A stretch of 64,000 bases of DNA from Ophiosphaerella korrae (lineage: Eukaryota; Ascomycota; Dothideomycetes; Pleosporales; Phaeosphaeriaceae): NCBI GenBank assembly GCA_028456385.1, contig JALNQF010000004.1, forward strand, positions 1-64,000, given 5' to 3'. Positions 31,973-42,972 of this stretch are shown one piece after another; position 1 is the first letter of the stretch; each line of letters begins with the position of its first letter. A program made the position numbers and the translations under genes. The notes beneath the pieces are model-generated. The model did no database searches. It was not told where the DNA came from and saw only the letters and a list, made by a program, of their open reading frames with translations.

Positions 31973-34868
31973 ATGCCCAAACTCAAAGATCTCACTTGCT
32001 CAATCGAGCTTTCGACTAGCCAGAAGCCCTTACAGGAGTTTGGAACAACATACGGAGATGGGTTTGTCGAGACCTTTGTTCCTGTCCCCCGCAAGCCGCA
32101 GTCATTCTCAATCCACCTCACCTCCGACAAGTTCATCGCACCCGGGATTTCGATGTATGTCTTTGTAGACGGCGTGTACCAATGCAACCGCAACAGACAA
32201 GATTTGAAGCTCAGGAAAGGGTCAAGTAGCTGTACATTGGTCGACTTCAGGGTCAGGCAGAAAGAGGAGAAGCAGAAGGATGGCTCGATGATTGCGAGGG
32301 AGTGGAAGTTCGAGAAGCTGAACACAAGTAAGTCACCTTGGAGGAAGGATAGCAACTCTGCTGACTTCAATAGCATCGGCTGATAGTGCACCTGATGTGT
32401 GTTCGCCAAACATCATTGACAATCTCGGCTGCATTGAGATCCTCGTCCTACGGTGTGCTGGCCCTCGAAATGCCAAGACAGTCTCTGCAATGAACATGGA
32501 CGGTACGGGCGACTTCTTTGACCCAAGCCATGCTTCAGATAGCCAGAACCGAGAGCAATGTGGGCGCTCGATGTTTGACGATCGTGTACCCTTTGGTAGT
32601 CAGACTAGTAGCAACCGGCCACCACCTCCAATTTTTGCGTACGCCGAGTCGCTCCGCAGCCTTGATACAACACCAAGCAGCCATAATGGTTCTCACCTAT
32701 TTATGAATGCTTCTCTTTTTAATTCATCCCGCCGGCAATCACTTCACTCTAGATATTCTGAACCCATTAGTCCACATCAATATCCCCCAGGCAGTATACC
32801 CTCCAACGCGTTTCAGTACGGCAGTGGACCTATTCCTACCGGCTCTAGACGTAACCTAGAAGGCGGTTTTTATCATACAGGACCTCCTAGTTTGGTAGCA
32901 GCAAATCCTCCCGGGGCAGACCCAGCATGGCTTGACGAGCTGTTGACAAAGGCAGTAAAGCGTGGCATGGAAGAATCACGACGCAACCCAGATAACCATC
33001 AAGAAAAGGAGCGGGCCAACAGGGACTATGATATGGTTAGCGAAACACCGGGAGCCTGGCCACATTCTCCTATCAGCCCTAGTATATCTCCAACGCGGCA
33101 CACAAACCGAGCTTTGCGTGGTGATAGCGATTGGCAGAGCGTCCAAACTGCGTGGGAGGGTTCTCAAGATGACTGGGCCGAGCCTCAAGCCAAAGATTCT
33201 GAGGGAAATAGTGTTGGCTGGGACACAGAATCCGAGTGGGATGATCAGACCAAGACAGAGCGATGGAGTGAACAAGATGAGACTCAATCCGATTCTTGGA
33301 GTTCCGATGATACACGAAGAACGAGTAACTTTGATGAAGAAGGAGGCTATCGATGGCGCAGGTCGAGAATGCCCATTCTTCGGAACAGGTCCCGTGTCCA
33401 AGATGCATCTCCAGTCACGCCGCGCACTCATCGACTCCATCTTTCGAAGGATGATCGTATCCAACAAACACGCTCGAAATCTCGACTAAGAAGCTCAAAG
33501 CGGAATGAAAGGCCATCTTCTTCACCTGAAGAGCACAATGGTAGCCCCTACGCCGGATCTATCTCAAGTTCTCTTGCTGCATGTGAGATTTCGGACTCTA
33601 CTGTGCAGCCATCGCACTCCCGAAGCCAAATACACCACCCCAAAAGTAGAAACTGGTCTCACAAACAGCCGTCCCACACCCGGTCTCTCCACGACATCGG
33701 TCGGAAAGCGTCACATCAATCGCAAAAGACTGAAAGACGACCGGCTAGTGCTCGGACCGGACGCACCCCATTCAAAGCATCAAGAACAACAGTGCTGAAT
33801 CCCATGGACCCGCCAAGCCCAGTAGTTCCGATTATATATCCCACTAAATCACCACACAAGTCTAGTAGTTTTGCAACCCCAAGCGTCTGCAGTGTACCAC
33901 CACCTCCAGGATTTGCTCCCGCCGAGTCCGAGTCGCCCTACAAGCAAGGCTTTGCGGCCCCCTATATGCCAGCGAATGCATTCAGCGCAACGGACGCAAC
34001 GAAAGCTCCATGGAAAACCAAAGAGAATAAAAAAAGTGATTGGGGCCAAGAATGGGGGGGCACTGGAGACACAGGCGACAAAAACGACAACGGCTGGGAA
34101 GTCAACAGCACCTGGAACGACAACCCCCAAGCCACCAAAAGCACCACCTGGGCCTCTGAAACCCCAGCCTGGGAAACCAAGAAAGATCTCAACCATGCAT
34201 GGGCCCCAAAAGCAGCGTCCTGGACCCACCACTCCACGCCCAAATCCACGCCACCCTCTCACAAAACCCCCTCCCAACCCTCCAAACGCCACACCACAAA
34301 ATCCCTCTCCAACTACCGCACCCAACCTCTCCCCCCCTTCCCCGCCCCTTACTGGCAATTCCCCCCACCCGCCTCCGCCTCTGCCTCTGCCTCTGCCTCC
34401 GCCGTCCTCCCCGCCATCCCAGAACACGTGGCCCACCCGCCCGAACCCTTACACAGCATCAGCGCCAAGCAAGCCAGCGAGACGGGCATCAAGCACCAGG
34501 TGCGCGCAGGCAAGGGCACGCAGTACGGCCACATGATAGGGCGCCCGACGTACCTGGACACGCTCGACAAGCCGTATGCGGTGTTTCGCTTCAAGTATCG
34601 GAGCCGCGGGGTGTTGGGGGATATGTTTGGGGTGGAGGCTGTGGGCGGCGGCGGGAAGGGGGAGAAAGAGTTGGGGAAGATGTCGAGGGGGGAGTTGTTG
34701 GAGGAGGTGAGGAGGATGCGGGGGAGGGGTGGGTCGGAGGGTACGGAGGGTACGGAGGATACGGAGGGGGTGGCGAGGGGGTTGACGGAGGAGTGGGTTG
34801 AGGGGCAGAGGAGGGAGGCGGGTGGGAAGGGGAGGGGGAGGGGGAGAGGGAAAGGGAAAAAGGAGTAG
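31973..34868 (+). CDS. DUF7918-like protein with long disordered region
   Basis: Two exons, 31973-32327 and 32374-34868 (GTAAGT..AATAG), encode about 949 residues starting MPKLKDLTCSIELS. The N-terminal 165 residues form a compact, beta-rich domain (GISMYVFVDGVYQCNRNR, CIEILVLRCAG) like the fungal domain recently listed as DUF7918. From about 180 to 800 the chain is disordered: Ser/Pro/Asn-rich, then acidic and Trp-rich (SWSSDDTRR, KSDWGQEWGG, TWASETPAWE), then a SASASASAS run. A conserved short end follows (IGRPTYLDTLDKPYAVFRFK, RGVLGDMFGV) and a Gly/Arg/Lys-rich tail. The Trp spacing of GW-like repeats recalls Argonaute-hook proteins, but that is speculation. Function unknown. Confidence 0.8.
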
Positions 34869-35125
34869 GATGATGGGAAATGGAGTTGAAGACTTGGGGG
34901 GTAATTTCTGGAGAGGAAAGTGTAGGGAGATGGATGTGCAATGATTTGTGGTTGATAGACTGACGAGCAGTAACTGCTCGTGTGTGTTTTGACAAAATTG
35001 GTAATGTTTGCGTAAGTGGTGTGTGCTTGCCAACACCTAAACGCCGTCTATCTAATTGCCACGACTGATGGCTAAACATCAGCAGCCTCAATATCTATAT
35101 CGTCCACATCACTCGACCTCTCCCC

Positions 35126-36772
35126 CTACGTCGACTCAACGACCTGCATGAACAACCTCCCCATCTCACCTAAACCTCCCTCTCCGTCCATAAACACGGT
35201 TTTGGGGATCTCAAACTCGACCTCAGGATCCTTTTTCAACTCCCTACCCAGCTCCGTATCCAACAACGCCGCATAGCTATGATCCAAAAAGTCTTCCAGA
35301 TTATACCTTTGCTTGGTAAACTGCTCACTGATAATCTTTGCTAGCGTCGCCACATTAGGATGATAGTGACTTTGCAAAGCTTCCAGTTCCCAAACACTGC
35401 TTTCGATGGCGTGGGTTATGTTGGGATCCGCTTCGGCCATGTCGAAGGGGTCGGACATGCCGGATTCTTCGAGCGTGGCGGCAAGTGCTGGGGTGCGGAT
35501 TTCGCGGTGCATCATGAATGTACAAGCAGGGTGGCGCTTGAACATGTTGTATACCCATGGTATTACGACAACGATTCCGGCGGGTGGTGCGTGGAGTGCG
35601 AGGCGGGAGAGGCGTTTTATGAAACTGGCCACGAGGGCGGCGGGGAGATGCGTCGACGCCATAAATGTGTCGAGTAGTCGGAAGAAGCGAGAGCGGTGTT
35701 TAGAGTGCAAGAGATGGTCGTCTAAGAGGGAGTAGAGCTTCAGATAGAAAGAAGGGTAGTCGAGGTTTTTCTCAGAAATGAGGTAGTAGAGGCCTGATAA
35801 GGCGAGAAGCGATGTTGCGCCGCCGATGTTATATGAGTCGGTCAGAAAGTCCATGAGCATTTCGGGTTGTTGGAACCAAGGGGCGATCTGGTAGGAGAAG
35901 GTGGTGAGGATGGTCTTGCGTTGGTCTTTGGTGAGACCGACGCGCATAGTGGCTAGCCATGCTTCTTGGGCCTTTTCTTTGTATACTCGTAGGGTTGGTA
36001 TGTGCTTCTTTGCCTGTGATTGGAGGTGGAAGTTTTGGATGTCGGCAGCTGATTGGGGAACTTGGTCGAGGGTGGATAGCAGGGAGAGGGCGTTGGCGGC
36101 TATAAGTTGTTTGGTTGGCAGTTCGAGGTCACTGGACATGGTCTTTTTGATGGTTTGAAAGGTGTGATATCGTATATCGTCGAACTGCTTGAAATATTTA
36201 TCTGAAAATTCGTCACGAGCCGCGTCGTGTGCTGGAAGGCGAAGCAGTGCCTGTACCAGCCGCGGAAACGGCCCGTTCTTAATGCTGTAGTCTTTCTGGG
36301 CCTTGGACTCTTCCTTGGCCAATCGCATGAGCAGCGTGAGTGCCACGGACTGTTTAGCGGGGTCTTCGCTTTGAAGGAAATCTTCAAGCAGGATATTGGT
36401 GTATTCGTTGTAGCGCTCCTTGAGCCATGAGGCAATCACAGCCTCGGCCTCTACCATTCCCTTGCTCTTGGTCATATCTCCAGCCGCAAGTAGCCGGGAA
36501 AAGATCCTGCAGACGGCAACTGCGGCGAGTACAGGCGCTTCATTTTCGGCGCCAGATTGGCATGTTCGCTGGATCAATGTGGCTATGTTGTTGTAGTGTT
36601 TTCGTGACTCCAGGATTTGTGCTTCGAGCTGGAGGATTTCGGCGTGCAGGTCCTCGCCATCTTCGCTGGGGGATTTTCGCCGGGCTTTCGGTTTCGATTC
36701 GCGACGCTCTGGCTTGGAGGGATCTCTTTTTCTCTTCACACCAGCATGGCTGGCGGCGGTTTTGCCAGGCAT
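35126..36772 (-). CDS. NOC4: Nucleolar complex protein 4, 40S ribosome maturation
   Basis: A single-exon frame of 548 residues from the ATG at 36772 (MPGKTAASHAGVKRKRD). The frame is open to 37009, but that would overlap ATP4's first exon, and 548 residues is close to yeast Noc4 (552), so the inner ATG is chosen. The N-terminus is Lys/Arg-rich (KRKRDPSKPERRESKPKARRK), fitting nucleolar targeting. The rest is all-helical and ends in the CBF/Mak21 domain, with LLALSGLYYLISEKNLDYPSFY, FIKRLSRLALHAPPAGI and DPFDMAEADPN. Noc4 pairs with Nop14 in 40S subunit assembly and export. It is convergent with the DUF7918-like gene (257 bp between stops) and head-to-head with ATP4. Confidence 0.92.
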   Translation of the reverse strand: MPGKTAASHAGVKRKRDPSKPERRESKPKARRKSPSEDGEDLHAEILQLEAQILESRKHYNNIATLIQRTCQSGAENEAPVLAAVAVCRIFSRLLAAGDMTKSKGMVEAEAVIASWLKERYNEYTNILLEDFLQSEDPAKQSVALTLLMRLAKEESKAQKDYSIKNGPFPRLVQALLRLPAHDAARDEFSDKYFKQFDDIRYHTFQTIKKTMSSDLELPTKQLIAANALSLLSTLDQVPQSAADIQNFHLQSQAKKHIPTLRVYKEKAQEAWLATMRVGLTKDQRKTILTTFSYQIAPWFQQPEMLMDFLTDSYNIGGATSLLALSGLYYLISEKNLDYPSFYLKLYSLLDDHLLHSKHRSRFFRLLDTFMASTHLPAALVASFIKRLSRLALHAPPAGIVVVIPWVYNMFKRHPACTFMMHREIRTPALAATLEESGMSDPFDMAEADPNITHAIESSVWELEALQSHYHPNVATLAKIISEQFTKQRYNLEDFLDHSYAALLDTELGRELKKDPEVEFEIPKTVFMDGEGGLGEMGRLFMQVVEST

Positions 36773-36942
36773 CGTTGGGACGACTCTTTCTCGTTCTCTT
36801 CTCGTTTGGTGTTGGCGGCCAAAAACGTTGAAGATGCGCCGTGTCGGGCGTCCGTGCCTGGGCTTGGCGTTGAACTGCAGCTTTTCGTGGGAGCTCCGCA
36901 TCACCGCCAGCACCCCCAAACTCGCCCCTCCCATCTCCAGAC
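36773..36942. promoter_or_regulatory. Compact bidirectional promoter, NOC4 / ATP4
   Basis: Only 170 bp separate the two start codons, so the upstream elements and leaders of both genes must be shared or overlapping. The ATP4-proximal end is C-rich (CACCCCCAAACTCGCCCCTCC), as in many fungal leaders. Confidence 0.6.
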
Positions 36943-37845
36943 ATGGCTTCCCGTCTTGCAAGGAGCGCGGTCGGTCAGTAGAATCCCTCGAATGCCGTGT
37001 TGATGCCATTGGACCCCCTGCTCACCCGCAACAGGCGCCGCCCGACTCCGCCCATCACTCCCTCTCCGCGCCCTCCCATCCATCGCTGCGCAGGCCCGCT
37101 ACAACTCCAATTTGCCGCAGGAGGACCCCAAGAAGAAGGCCCAGTCTGTCCTGGATGCCGTCCCCGTGTCCGGCAGCAGCACCCTCACCAAGGCCGCCGT
37201 GCTCTCCGCCGGTGCTGGTCTGAGCGTTGCGGCTATCAGCAATGAGCTCTACGTCGTCAACGAGGAGTCCATTGTTGCGCTCTCCTTGTTGACCATCTTC
37301 TGGGCTGTTGCAAAGTACGCTGGCCCAGCTTGGGGCGACTATGCGCAACAGCAGGCCGACAAGATCTCGGGCATCTTGAACGCTGCCCGTGCCGACCACA
37401 CCTCGGCTGTCCAGCAGCGCATCCAGAGCGTCCAGGACCTCGGCGGCGTCATTGACATCACCAAGACCCTGTTCGAGGTCTCCAAGGTACGGCGCAAGAC
37501 GAGCGGCGATGGAATTGTGCGAGTCCGAGACGCTAACAACACCACAGGAGACTGCCAAGCTCGAGGCTCAAGCTTTCGAGCTCGAGCAAAGGACTGCCAT
37601 TGCCCACGAGGCCAAGACAGTGCTCGATTCATGGGTGCGCTATGAGGGCCAGGTCAAGCAGAGGCAACAGCGCGAGCTTGCTGAGTCCATCATTGCCAAG
37701 ATTGAGAAAGAGCTTGAGAACCCCAAGACCCTCAAGCAGATCCTCGATCAGAGTATTGCTGACGTTGAGAGTATGTGTATCAGTGATCAAGACGTAGTAT
37801 ACATCTTGCTAATGGTCTACAGGGATCGTTTCCCAGAAGGCATAG
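36943..37845 (+). CDS. ATP4: F1Fo ATP synthase subunit b (subunit 4), mitochondrial
   Basis: Four exons, 36943-36973, 37035-37486, 37548-37770 and 37823-37845, all with GT-AG borders (GTCAGT, GTACGG, GTATGT donors), encode about 243 residues. The N-terminus MASRLARSAVGAARLRPSL is an Arg-rich mitochondrial presequence with the likely cleavage near QARYNSN. Two hydrophobic helices follow (TKAAVLSAGAGLSVAAI, VALSLLTIFWAVAKYAG) and then the long charged stator helix (ETAKLEAQAFELEQRTAIAH). The final exon codes only RIVSQKA and was found by keeping the frame across the third intron. Subunit b is the peripheral stalk that holds F1 still. A 31-nt first exon and a 23-nt last exon make it easy to misannotate. 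Confidence 0.96.
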
Positions 37846-38983
37846 GCGCCCTACAACAAGTTCTGATCAAGTTCGTTCAATGTTACATAAACCTGTGCAA
37901 TAGTCAAGCTCATTCAATAGAGAGTACCCACGGCTGGGAAAGGCCGAATTTATCTCTTTGTCTTTCAATGCTACTAGTCTCTTGTGCTTTTATATTTTGG
38001 ATCCATTTCCCTTCTCGAGCAGTCCCTTGATCGTCTCCGCCCAGTTTTGCAAAATCTCTGTCTGCCAAGTCACTCCAATCGTAGGCCCCCGGCCTGAAAA
38101 ACCCTGCTGTTGACCCTACAGAACCCGCCCCACACGTCACCCCATACTTACCATCTGCGGCGTCAGTTCGCTCTACGGCCCAGGCCCCGTCTTCCCCTCC
38201 CTCACACCAACACGCTCCACGGACGCCAAATAGCTCGTCGCCAATAACCGGGTTGAAGACTGGTTGATGGTGAAGGCCAATTGGCGTTGAAAGCCATTTC
38301 CGCAGTCATTCTGATCACTCGTCATGGACTTGCATGGGAGAAAATAGTGTTGTAGACGCCTCAGAATGGTTCGAGGTCACATGACTACGTGAAGACAGGG
38401 TCTGGGTAGGCATGCTGACAGCCCTGAAATACTCATGCCAGGCAGCCTACTTGGGCAAATTGCCACCTATAGATATGTGAGCAAATTAGTTTCAGCTGCC
38501 CCTGTGATGGCCATCTCTCCAGCACGCCTTGAGACGCCACTCGGCACCCTGGAGCGGCACCCTTGGCGGATGTCATTGTGCAGCTGCGAAGAATGCGCGC
38601 GTTGGTGTGCAACAACCGGCCCGTGACCATCACCACACACACTATTCCTCGTGCACAGCAGCCTGATACGCAGCTTCACCGCCGCAATCCCCTGACCATG
38701 GAGACCCCACAGCTTGTCATCTGCTGGTTATGCATGCGACTGGCGCGGGGCTGTCCCAGGGTATGCGCGCTGCACCGTCCTCGTGCCACAGCAACACCAC
38801 AGAAGCAGTTTGGATCATCCTGATGGACCGCCATGATAGCATAGTAGCCGCCGCCAGCGCGTCTTGTCTCGCTCCCTGTAGACTTTATATTCCTCCCCCG
38901 CACCCTCCCTCTCCTCCATCCGCCAGCCAATGCCTTGATTGTTGGTTTTGTTTTTCTGTCTTGTTCAGAGTCACCTGGTCAGC
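37846..38983. other. Intergenic, no gene seen
   Basis: 3' flank of ATP4 and promoter of the MFS gene. A TATA-like TTTATATTCC at 38882-38891 is followed by a C/T-rich tract about 90 bp before the MFS start. No supported frame. Confidence 0.5.
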
Positions 38984-41267
38984 ATGGTCAACCTACGGCC
39001 GTGGCGGAAAGCGCCCACGCCGGGCGAGGGCGGCAGCGAGACTACGACGAATGCCTCGCCTGCGAATGAGAAGGAAGAGCCCGGCCGCCCAGCACGCAAG
39101 TGGAACCTGGGCATCTTGAGCGACAGCCGAACAGACGAAGTCCCGGGTTCTGTTATTCTTCTCTCGCGCACCCACAACCGCAACGAGCCCTTGGGGCTTC
39201 AGCACGCCCGAGCACGCACATCCGCCTCGTCGCTGCCCTCCGTCTACGGTCCCCCGCCCCGAAGCGCGTCGCGCAGCTCTCGACAGCCGCCAGAGAAGAA
39301 GCGCACCAAAGATGGCCGCTTCATTCTCGACCCCCAGCCAGAAGACTCGGCAAATGATCCGCTCAACTGGCGCCAGCTTCGTCGTGACCTCGCCCTTGTG
39401 TCGTTGGGCTTCTACTGCATGGTCGGCGGCGGCATGACGCCCTTGCTTGCTGCTGGCTTCCAGAATGTAGCCGAGACATACCATGTGACTATTCCCCAGG
39501 TTGCACTTACCACTGGCTTGTATATGTTGGGCCTTGGACTGGGCAGCGTGGTAGCCTCGCCCACCGCTATCCTCTGGGGCAAGCGTCCAGTCTATCTGGT
39601 CGCCATTGTGCTGTTTACCTTGTCCTCAATATGGTGCGCTTTGTCGCCAAACTATGCCTCCCTTGTCGTCGCCCGTATTGTCCAAGGCTTCTCTGTCTCG
39701 CCTGTCGAGTGCCTTCCTAGCGCTACTATTGCTGAGATCTTCTTCCTCCACGAGAGGGCTTACCGCCTTGGTATCTATACCCTGCTTCTCTTGGGCGGCA
39801 AGAACCTTATCCCCCTTGTCAGCGCTGCCATTGTGCAAACTCTGGGCTGGAGATGGGTTTTTTGGATCACCGCTATCGTTGTTGGATTCTGCTTTTTCCT
39901 CATCTTCTTCTTCGTGCCTGAAACCTTCTGGGATAGAACACCTAGACCGGCTAAGCGCCGTGCCCGCAGTCGCAGCCACAGTCCTAACAGACATCGGGGC
40001 CATCTTCACCTGCCTTTGAGACATGCAAAGAAGGATCACCATGCATCCGAGCCGCATCCGCCCGCAGACCTACCTGCAGACCTACCTGCAGACCTACCCG
40101 CAGACCCACCCGCAGAAACCCCACAGCCCACTCCGCTTGATCATCCAACAAAACCACACAAGGCTGCCCATGTTGGATTTGCTGATGATCTGAGGCCAAC
40201 CACAAAAGTTTCTCACACAGATATCGAGCATGACGAGAAGCGAGATGAGCATGGTCCACAAACTCCGCGCTCACCTATCAGCACACATTCCTCTGTTGCA
40301 GGAGCGCCACATGAATACTTTCCTCACGTGCCTCGAGACCCAGAGAATCAGGAAATTCGCCCTGAAATCCGTACTCATGATTCGATGACTGGTGCACTCT
40401 CCTCCGATTCTGATCAAATCTCGGAGCAGCTTTCCATCCACTACACTGACTACTACCGCTCCGCCCCGCCGAAATCATATAGACATTCCCTGAAACCCTG
40501 GAATGGGCGACTTGTCAAGGACAAGTGGTTCCACGTCATGCTTCGTCCTTTTATTCTGTTTGCATACCCAGCCGTACTATGGTCATCTTTGGTCTATGCG
40601 CTCGCCGTGGGCTGGCTTATCGTGCTGTCCGAGTCCGTCTCGCATATTTACCGGGATGTTTCATACAAGTTCACGCCTCTCCAAGTCGGCCTAGTATACA
40701 TCTCCCCATTCGTCGGTGGAGTTTTGGGCACGGCTGTGGCTGGCAAAGTGTCAGATCTCGTGGTTCGCTATCTGGCCCGCAAGAATGATGGCGTATATGA
40801 GCCTGAATTCCGTCTGTTCATGGCCATACCAATTACGCTCGCAACAGTCATTGGCCTCATGGGCTTCGGCTGGAGCGCCGAGGAGCGCGACAACTGGATC
40901 GTTCCTACTGTCTTCTTCGGCGTTATTAGTTTCGGCTGTTCGCTTGCCTCTACAACAGCCGTCACCTTCGTAGTTGATTCGTACCGCGTGTACGCAGGCG
41001 AGGCCCTGGTCACCCTGAACTTCTGTAAAAGTAAGATTCTCGCACTTCCACCAACGCCTCAAGCTAACATTATGCCTAGATATTTTGCATGGCTTCATCT
41101 TCTCCCTGTTTTTCCCACACTGGCTGGAATCCAGTGGTTCAAAAGACACGTTTTTAGCGATTGGTGGCATTCAGCTGGCGTGCATGCTGTTTTCTATACC
41201 CATGTACATTTTTGGGAAGAGAGCGCGGATGTGGACTGTTAGGAAGAATTTGATGGAAAAGTTCTGA
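38984..41267 (+). CDS. MFS transporter, Hol1-like DHA1 branch
   Basis: Two exons, 38984-41030 and 41080-41267 (GTAAGA..CCTAG), give about 744 residues; stopping at the first exon would lose the last membrane helix. After a 130-residue cytosolic tail (DPLNWRQLRRDLALVSLGFY marks the family's start) come helices 1-6, with the loop 2-3 motif ILWGKRP replacing GxLaDrxGrR, and the motif C-like GLGSVVASP. A roughly 190-residue cytosolic loop, Pro/His/Asp-rich with PADL repeats, divides the halves. Helices 7-12 follow (GLVYISPFVGGVLGTAVAGK, FGVISFGCSLASTTAVTFV). Yeast Hol1 carries cations and polyamines and related fungal proteins carry varied small molecules; the substrate here is unknown. Confidence 0.88.
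40060..40119 (+). repeat. 12-bp coding repeat (PADL) in MFS central loop
   Basis: Tandem near-perfect copies of a 12-base unit, CTACCTGCAGAC, code for PADLPADLPADLPADPPAE in the cytosolic loop. Length variation would stay in frame. Confidence 0.9.
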
Positions 41268-41542
41268 GTAAATGCGTTTATGTAGAAGCTAGATAGATCA
41301 TGTCTAATTGAGGAGCAGATGTTTGACGTGGGGGTGGGGGGTTTTTTTTTTTCAAAAATATCTCGTCTCGCAGTAGTCAGAATTGTGACATGATTCAACT
41401 AATTACATGGACTCGGTGATGTCCACAGCGTCAGCCAAGCAAACGTAAATTCCATTCTATCACGAGCATCTCATCTCAAGAAAGGGTATCAATCACAACG
41501 CCATTCCAACCATCTTGCTAACCCTACCAAAAACAAACAGCA

Positions 41543-42601
41543 CTAAACCACATCCTCCATCTCCTCCTCGCCCTCCGAATCCCCCCCGTCAGGCCCATCC
41601 GCCGCGGCGGCGGTCTGTTGCTGCTGGCTCAAATTCCTGGCAGCATTGTACATGGGCTGTCGCTGCCAATTGCTCGCAAAAGGCCCAGATCTAACCAGCT
41701 GCGCAATCTCAGCCAAAACCTCCTTGAGAAACTGCTCAGGCTGCTTGGTGCGCATTTTGAGCGCCTTCATGGGCCAGTACTGATACTCGTCGAAAAGCGA
41801 GTGTAGCATATCAACAAGTTCTTCGCGGGAAACGCGGGCGGCCTTGTTTTGTTGCGACTTGGCTTTGACAATGGGTTTGATGAAGGATTCGAAGCGTTTT
41901 TGGAGCGAGTTGTAGTTTGTGACGTCGGTGTCTTTTGTAATGTTCACGGCGGTGTGGTTGCCTTGGATGGCTTGTTTGATGCGGGCGGCGCTGAAGTCTT
42001 TGTATTCTTTGGTTTCGAGCGGGTTGGCAGTGTAGTGGCGTGTTGTGTGACCGAGGAGCGTGGTTTGCTTAGGAATGGCCTTTTTGTATTTGCTACGCTT
42101 TTGGATGCGTGCCTTGGGGTCTTGGACTGCGCCGGAGTTGCCGTAGTTGCCGTAGTTTCCATATCCGCCTCGGTTGCCCTGGCCGTATGTGGTTGGCTTG
42201 TAGCCTGGTAGATCTTTTTCGGTGAACACGTATGTGTTACCGAGGACAGTGTCTGTAGTTTGCGAAGGGTCGAGCTGAAAGGCAGTGGGCAAGTTTGCCT
42301 TTTTTCGCCATCGGTCGTTGAGGAAGACACGCATTGGCTTGGTCTTGTCAATATTGCTCGTGGTTGCGAAAGCAAGCACCTCTCCGATTTGTATCTCGTC
42401 GTTGTCGTTGCCTTCAGCGAGGTCCTCCCACTTGGACACAGCGTCGTACAGCCATTCGGGAATGCGCGTCAGCCAGACCTCGTTCGCGGGCGCATCGGAC
42501 TTTGGAAGTGAAAGCTCTCCTGTATCCTCGTAGAACTGGTCGTCCATGTAAAGCTCGTCGTTCTCCGCCTTGACGCCTGACTCTGTTTTGATGCCGTTCA
42601 T
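41543..42601 (-). CDS. TFG2: Transcription initiation factor IIF subunit beta
   Basis: A single-exon frame of 352 residues from the ATG at 42601 (MNGIKTESGVKAEND). The N-terminal part carries the TFIIF dimerisation barrel (VWLTRIPEWLYDAVSKWEDL near 38-57, IGEVLAF, VFLNDRW, NTYVFTEKDLPGY). A Gly/Tyr/Asn-rich linker follows (GGYGNYGNYGN). The C-terminal winged helix is clear (VSREELVDMLHSLFDEYQYW, LKMRTKQPEQFLKEVLAEIA), and the protein ends in an acidic tail (SEGEEEMEDVV). TFIIF beta (RAP30) binds RNA polymerase II and helps place it at promoters. The length and order match ascomycete Tfg2 proteins. Confidence 0.95.
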   Translation of the reverse strand: MNGIKTESGVKAENDELYMDDQFYEDTGELSLPKSDAPANEVWLTRIPEWLYDAVSKWEDLAEGNDNDEIQIGEVLAFATTSNIDKTKPMRVFLNDRWRKKANLPTAFQLDPSQTTDTVLGNTYVFTEKDLPGYKPTTYGQGNRGGYGNYGNYGNSGAVQDPKARIQKRSKYKKAIPKQTTLLGHTTRHYTANPLETKEYKDFSAARIKQAIQGNHTAVNITKDTDVTNYNSLQKRFESFIKPIVKAKSQQNKAARVSREELVDMLHSLFDEYQYWPMKALKMRTKQPEQFLKEVLAEIAQLVRSGPFASNWQRQPMYNAARNLSQQQQTAAAADGPDGGDSEGEEEMEDVV

Positions 42602-42972
42602 GCTGGCTGGATTCAAGTGGCGGCCTCGAGTTTCAAAGGAATGTTTCGCAAGAGCGTCGCGTTGCGATGGATAGTTGCTGAAATGGCTGGAGATTTACGA
42701 GAGTAAGCGAAAGTGGTAGGAGGGAAGATGGGTGGTGATGAAAGGCAGACAATGACGGAAGCACGATCAATAGGTAGAAGAGCCGCATGGAGCTTCGCGC
42801 TAGGGTAAGCTTGCAGTAGCGTGCCGGGCCGCTGTTATCGATAAGCAAGCTACCCTGCCCCACTGTGGCCGTGGTTGCCTTCAATTGCCTAGTCAAATCG
42901 AGCTCTGACATACACGAACAACTCTCGGTGGCACATCACGAGCAAATCCTCTAATTCTGTAAAGTGCCCGTC
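42602..42972. promoter_or_regulatory. Bidirectional promoter, TFIIF beta / CSN4
   Basis: The 371 bp separate two divergent starts. No TATA box is clear. The TFG2-proximal side is A/G-rich on the plus strand, that is, C/T-rich when read toward TFG2. Confidence 0.55.

Noticed and set aside
33849..34801. Long frames on both strands (Gly-rich 195 aa, Pro-rich 200 and 221 aa)
   Set aside because: Shadows of the low-complexity, GC-biased 3' half of the DUF7918-like gene.
39626..40057. 143-codon minus-strand frame
   Set aside because: Antisense to membrane helices of the MFS transporter.
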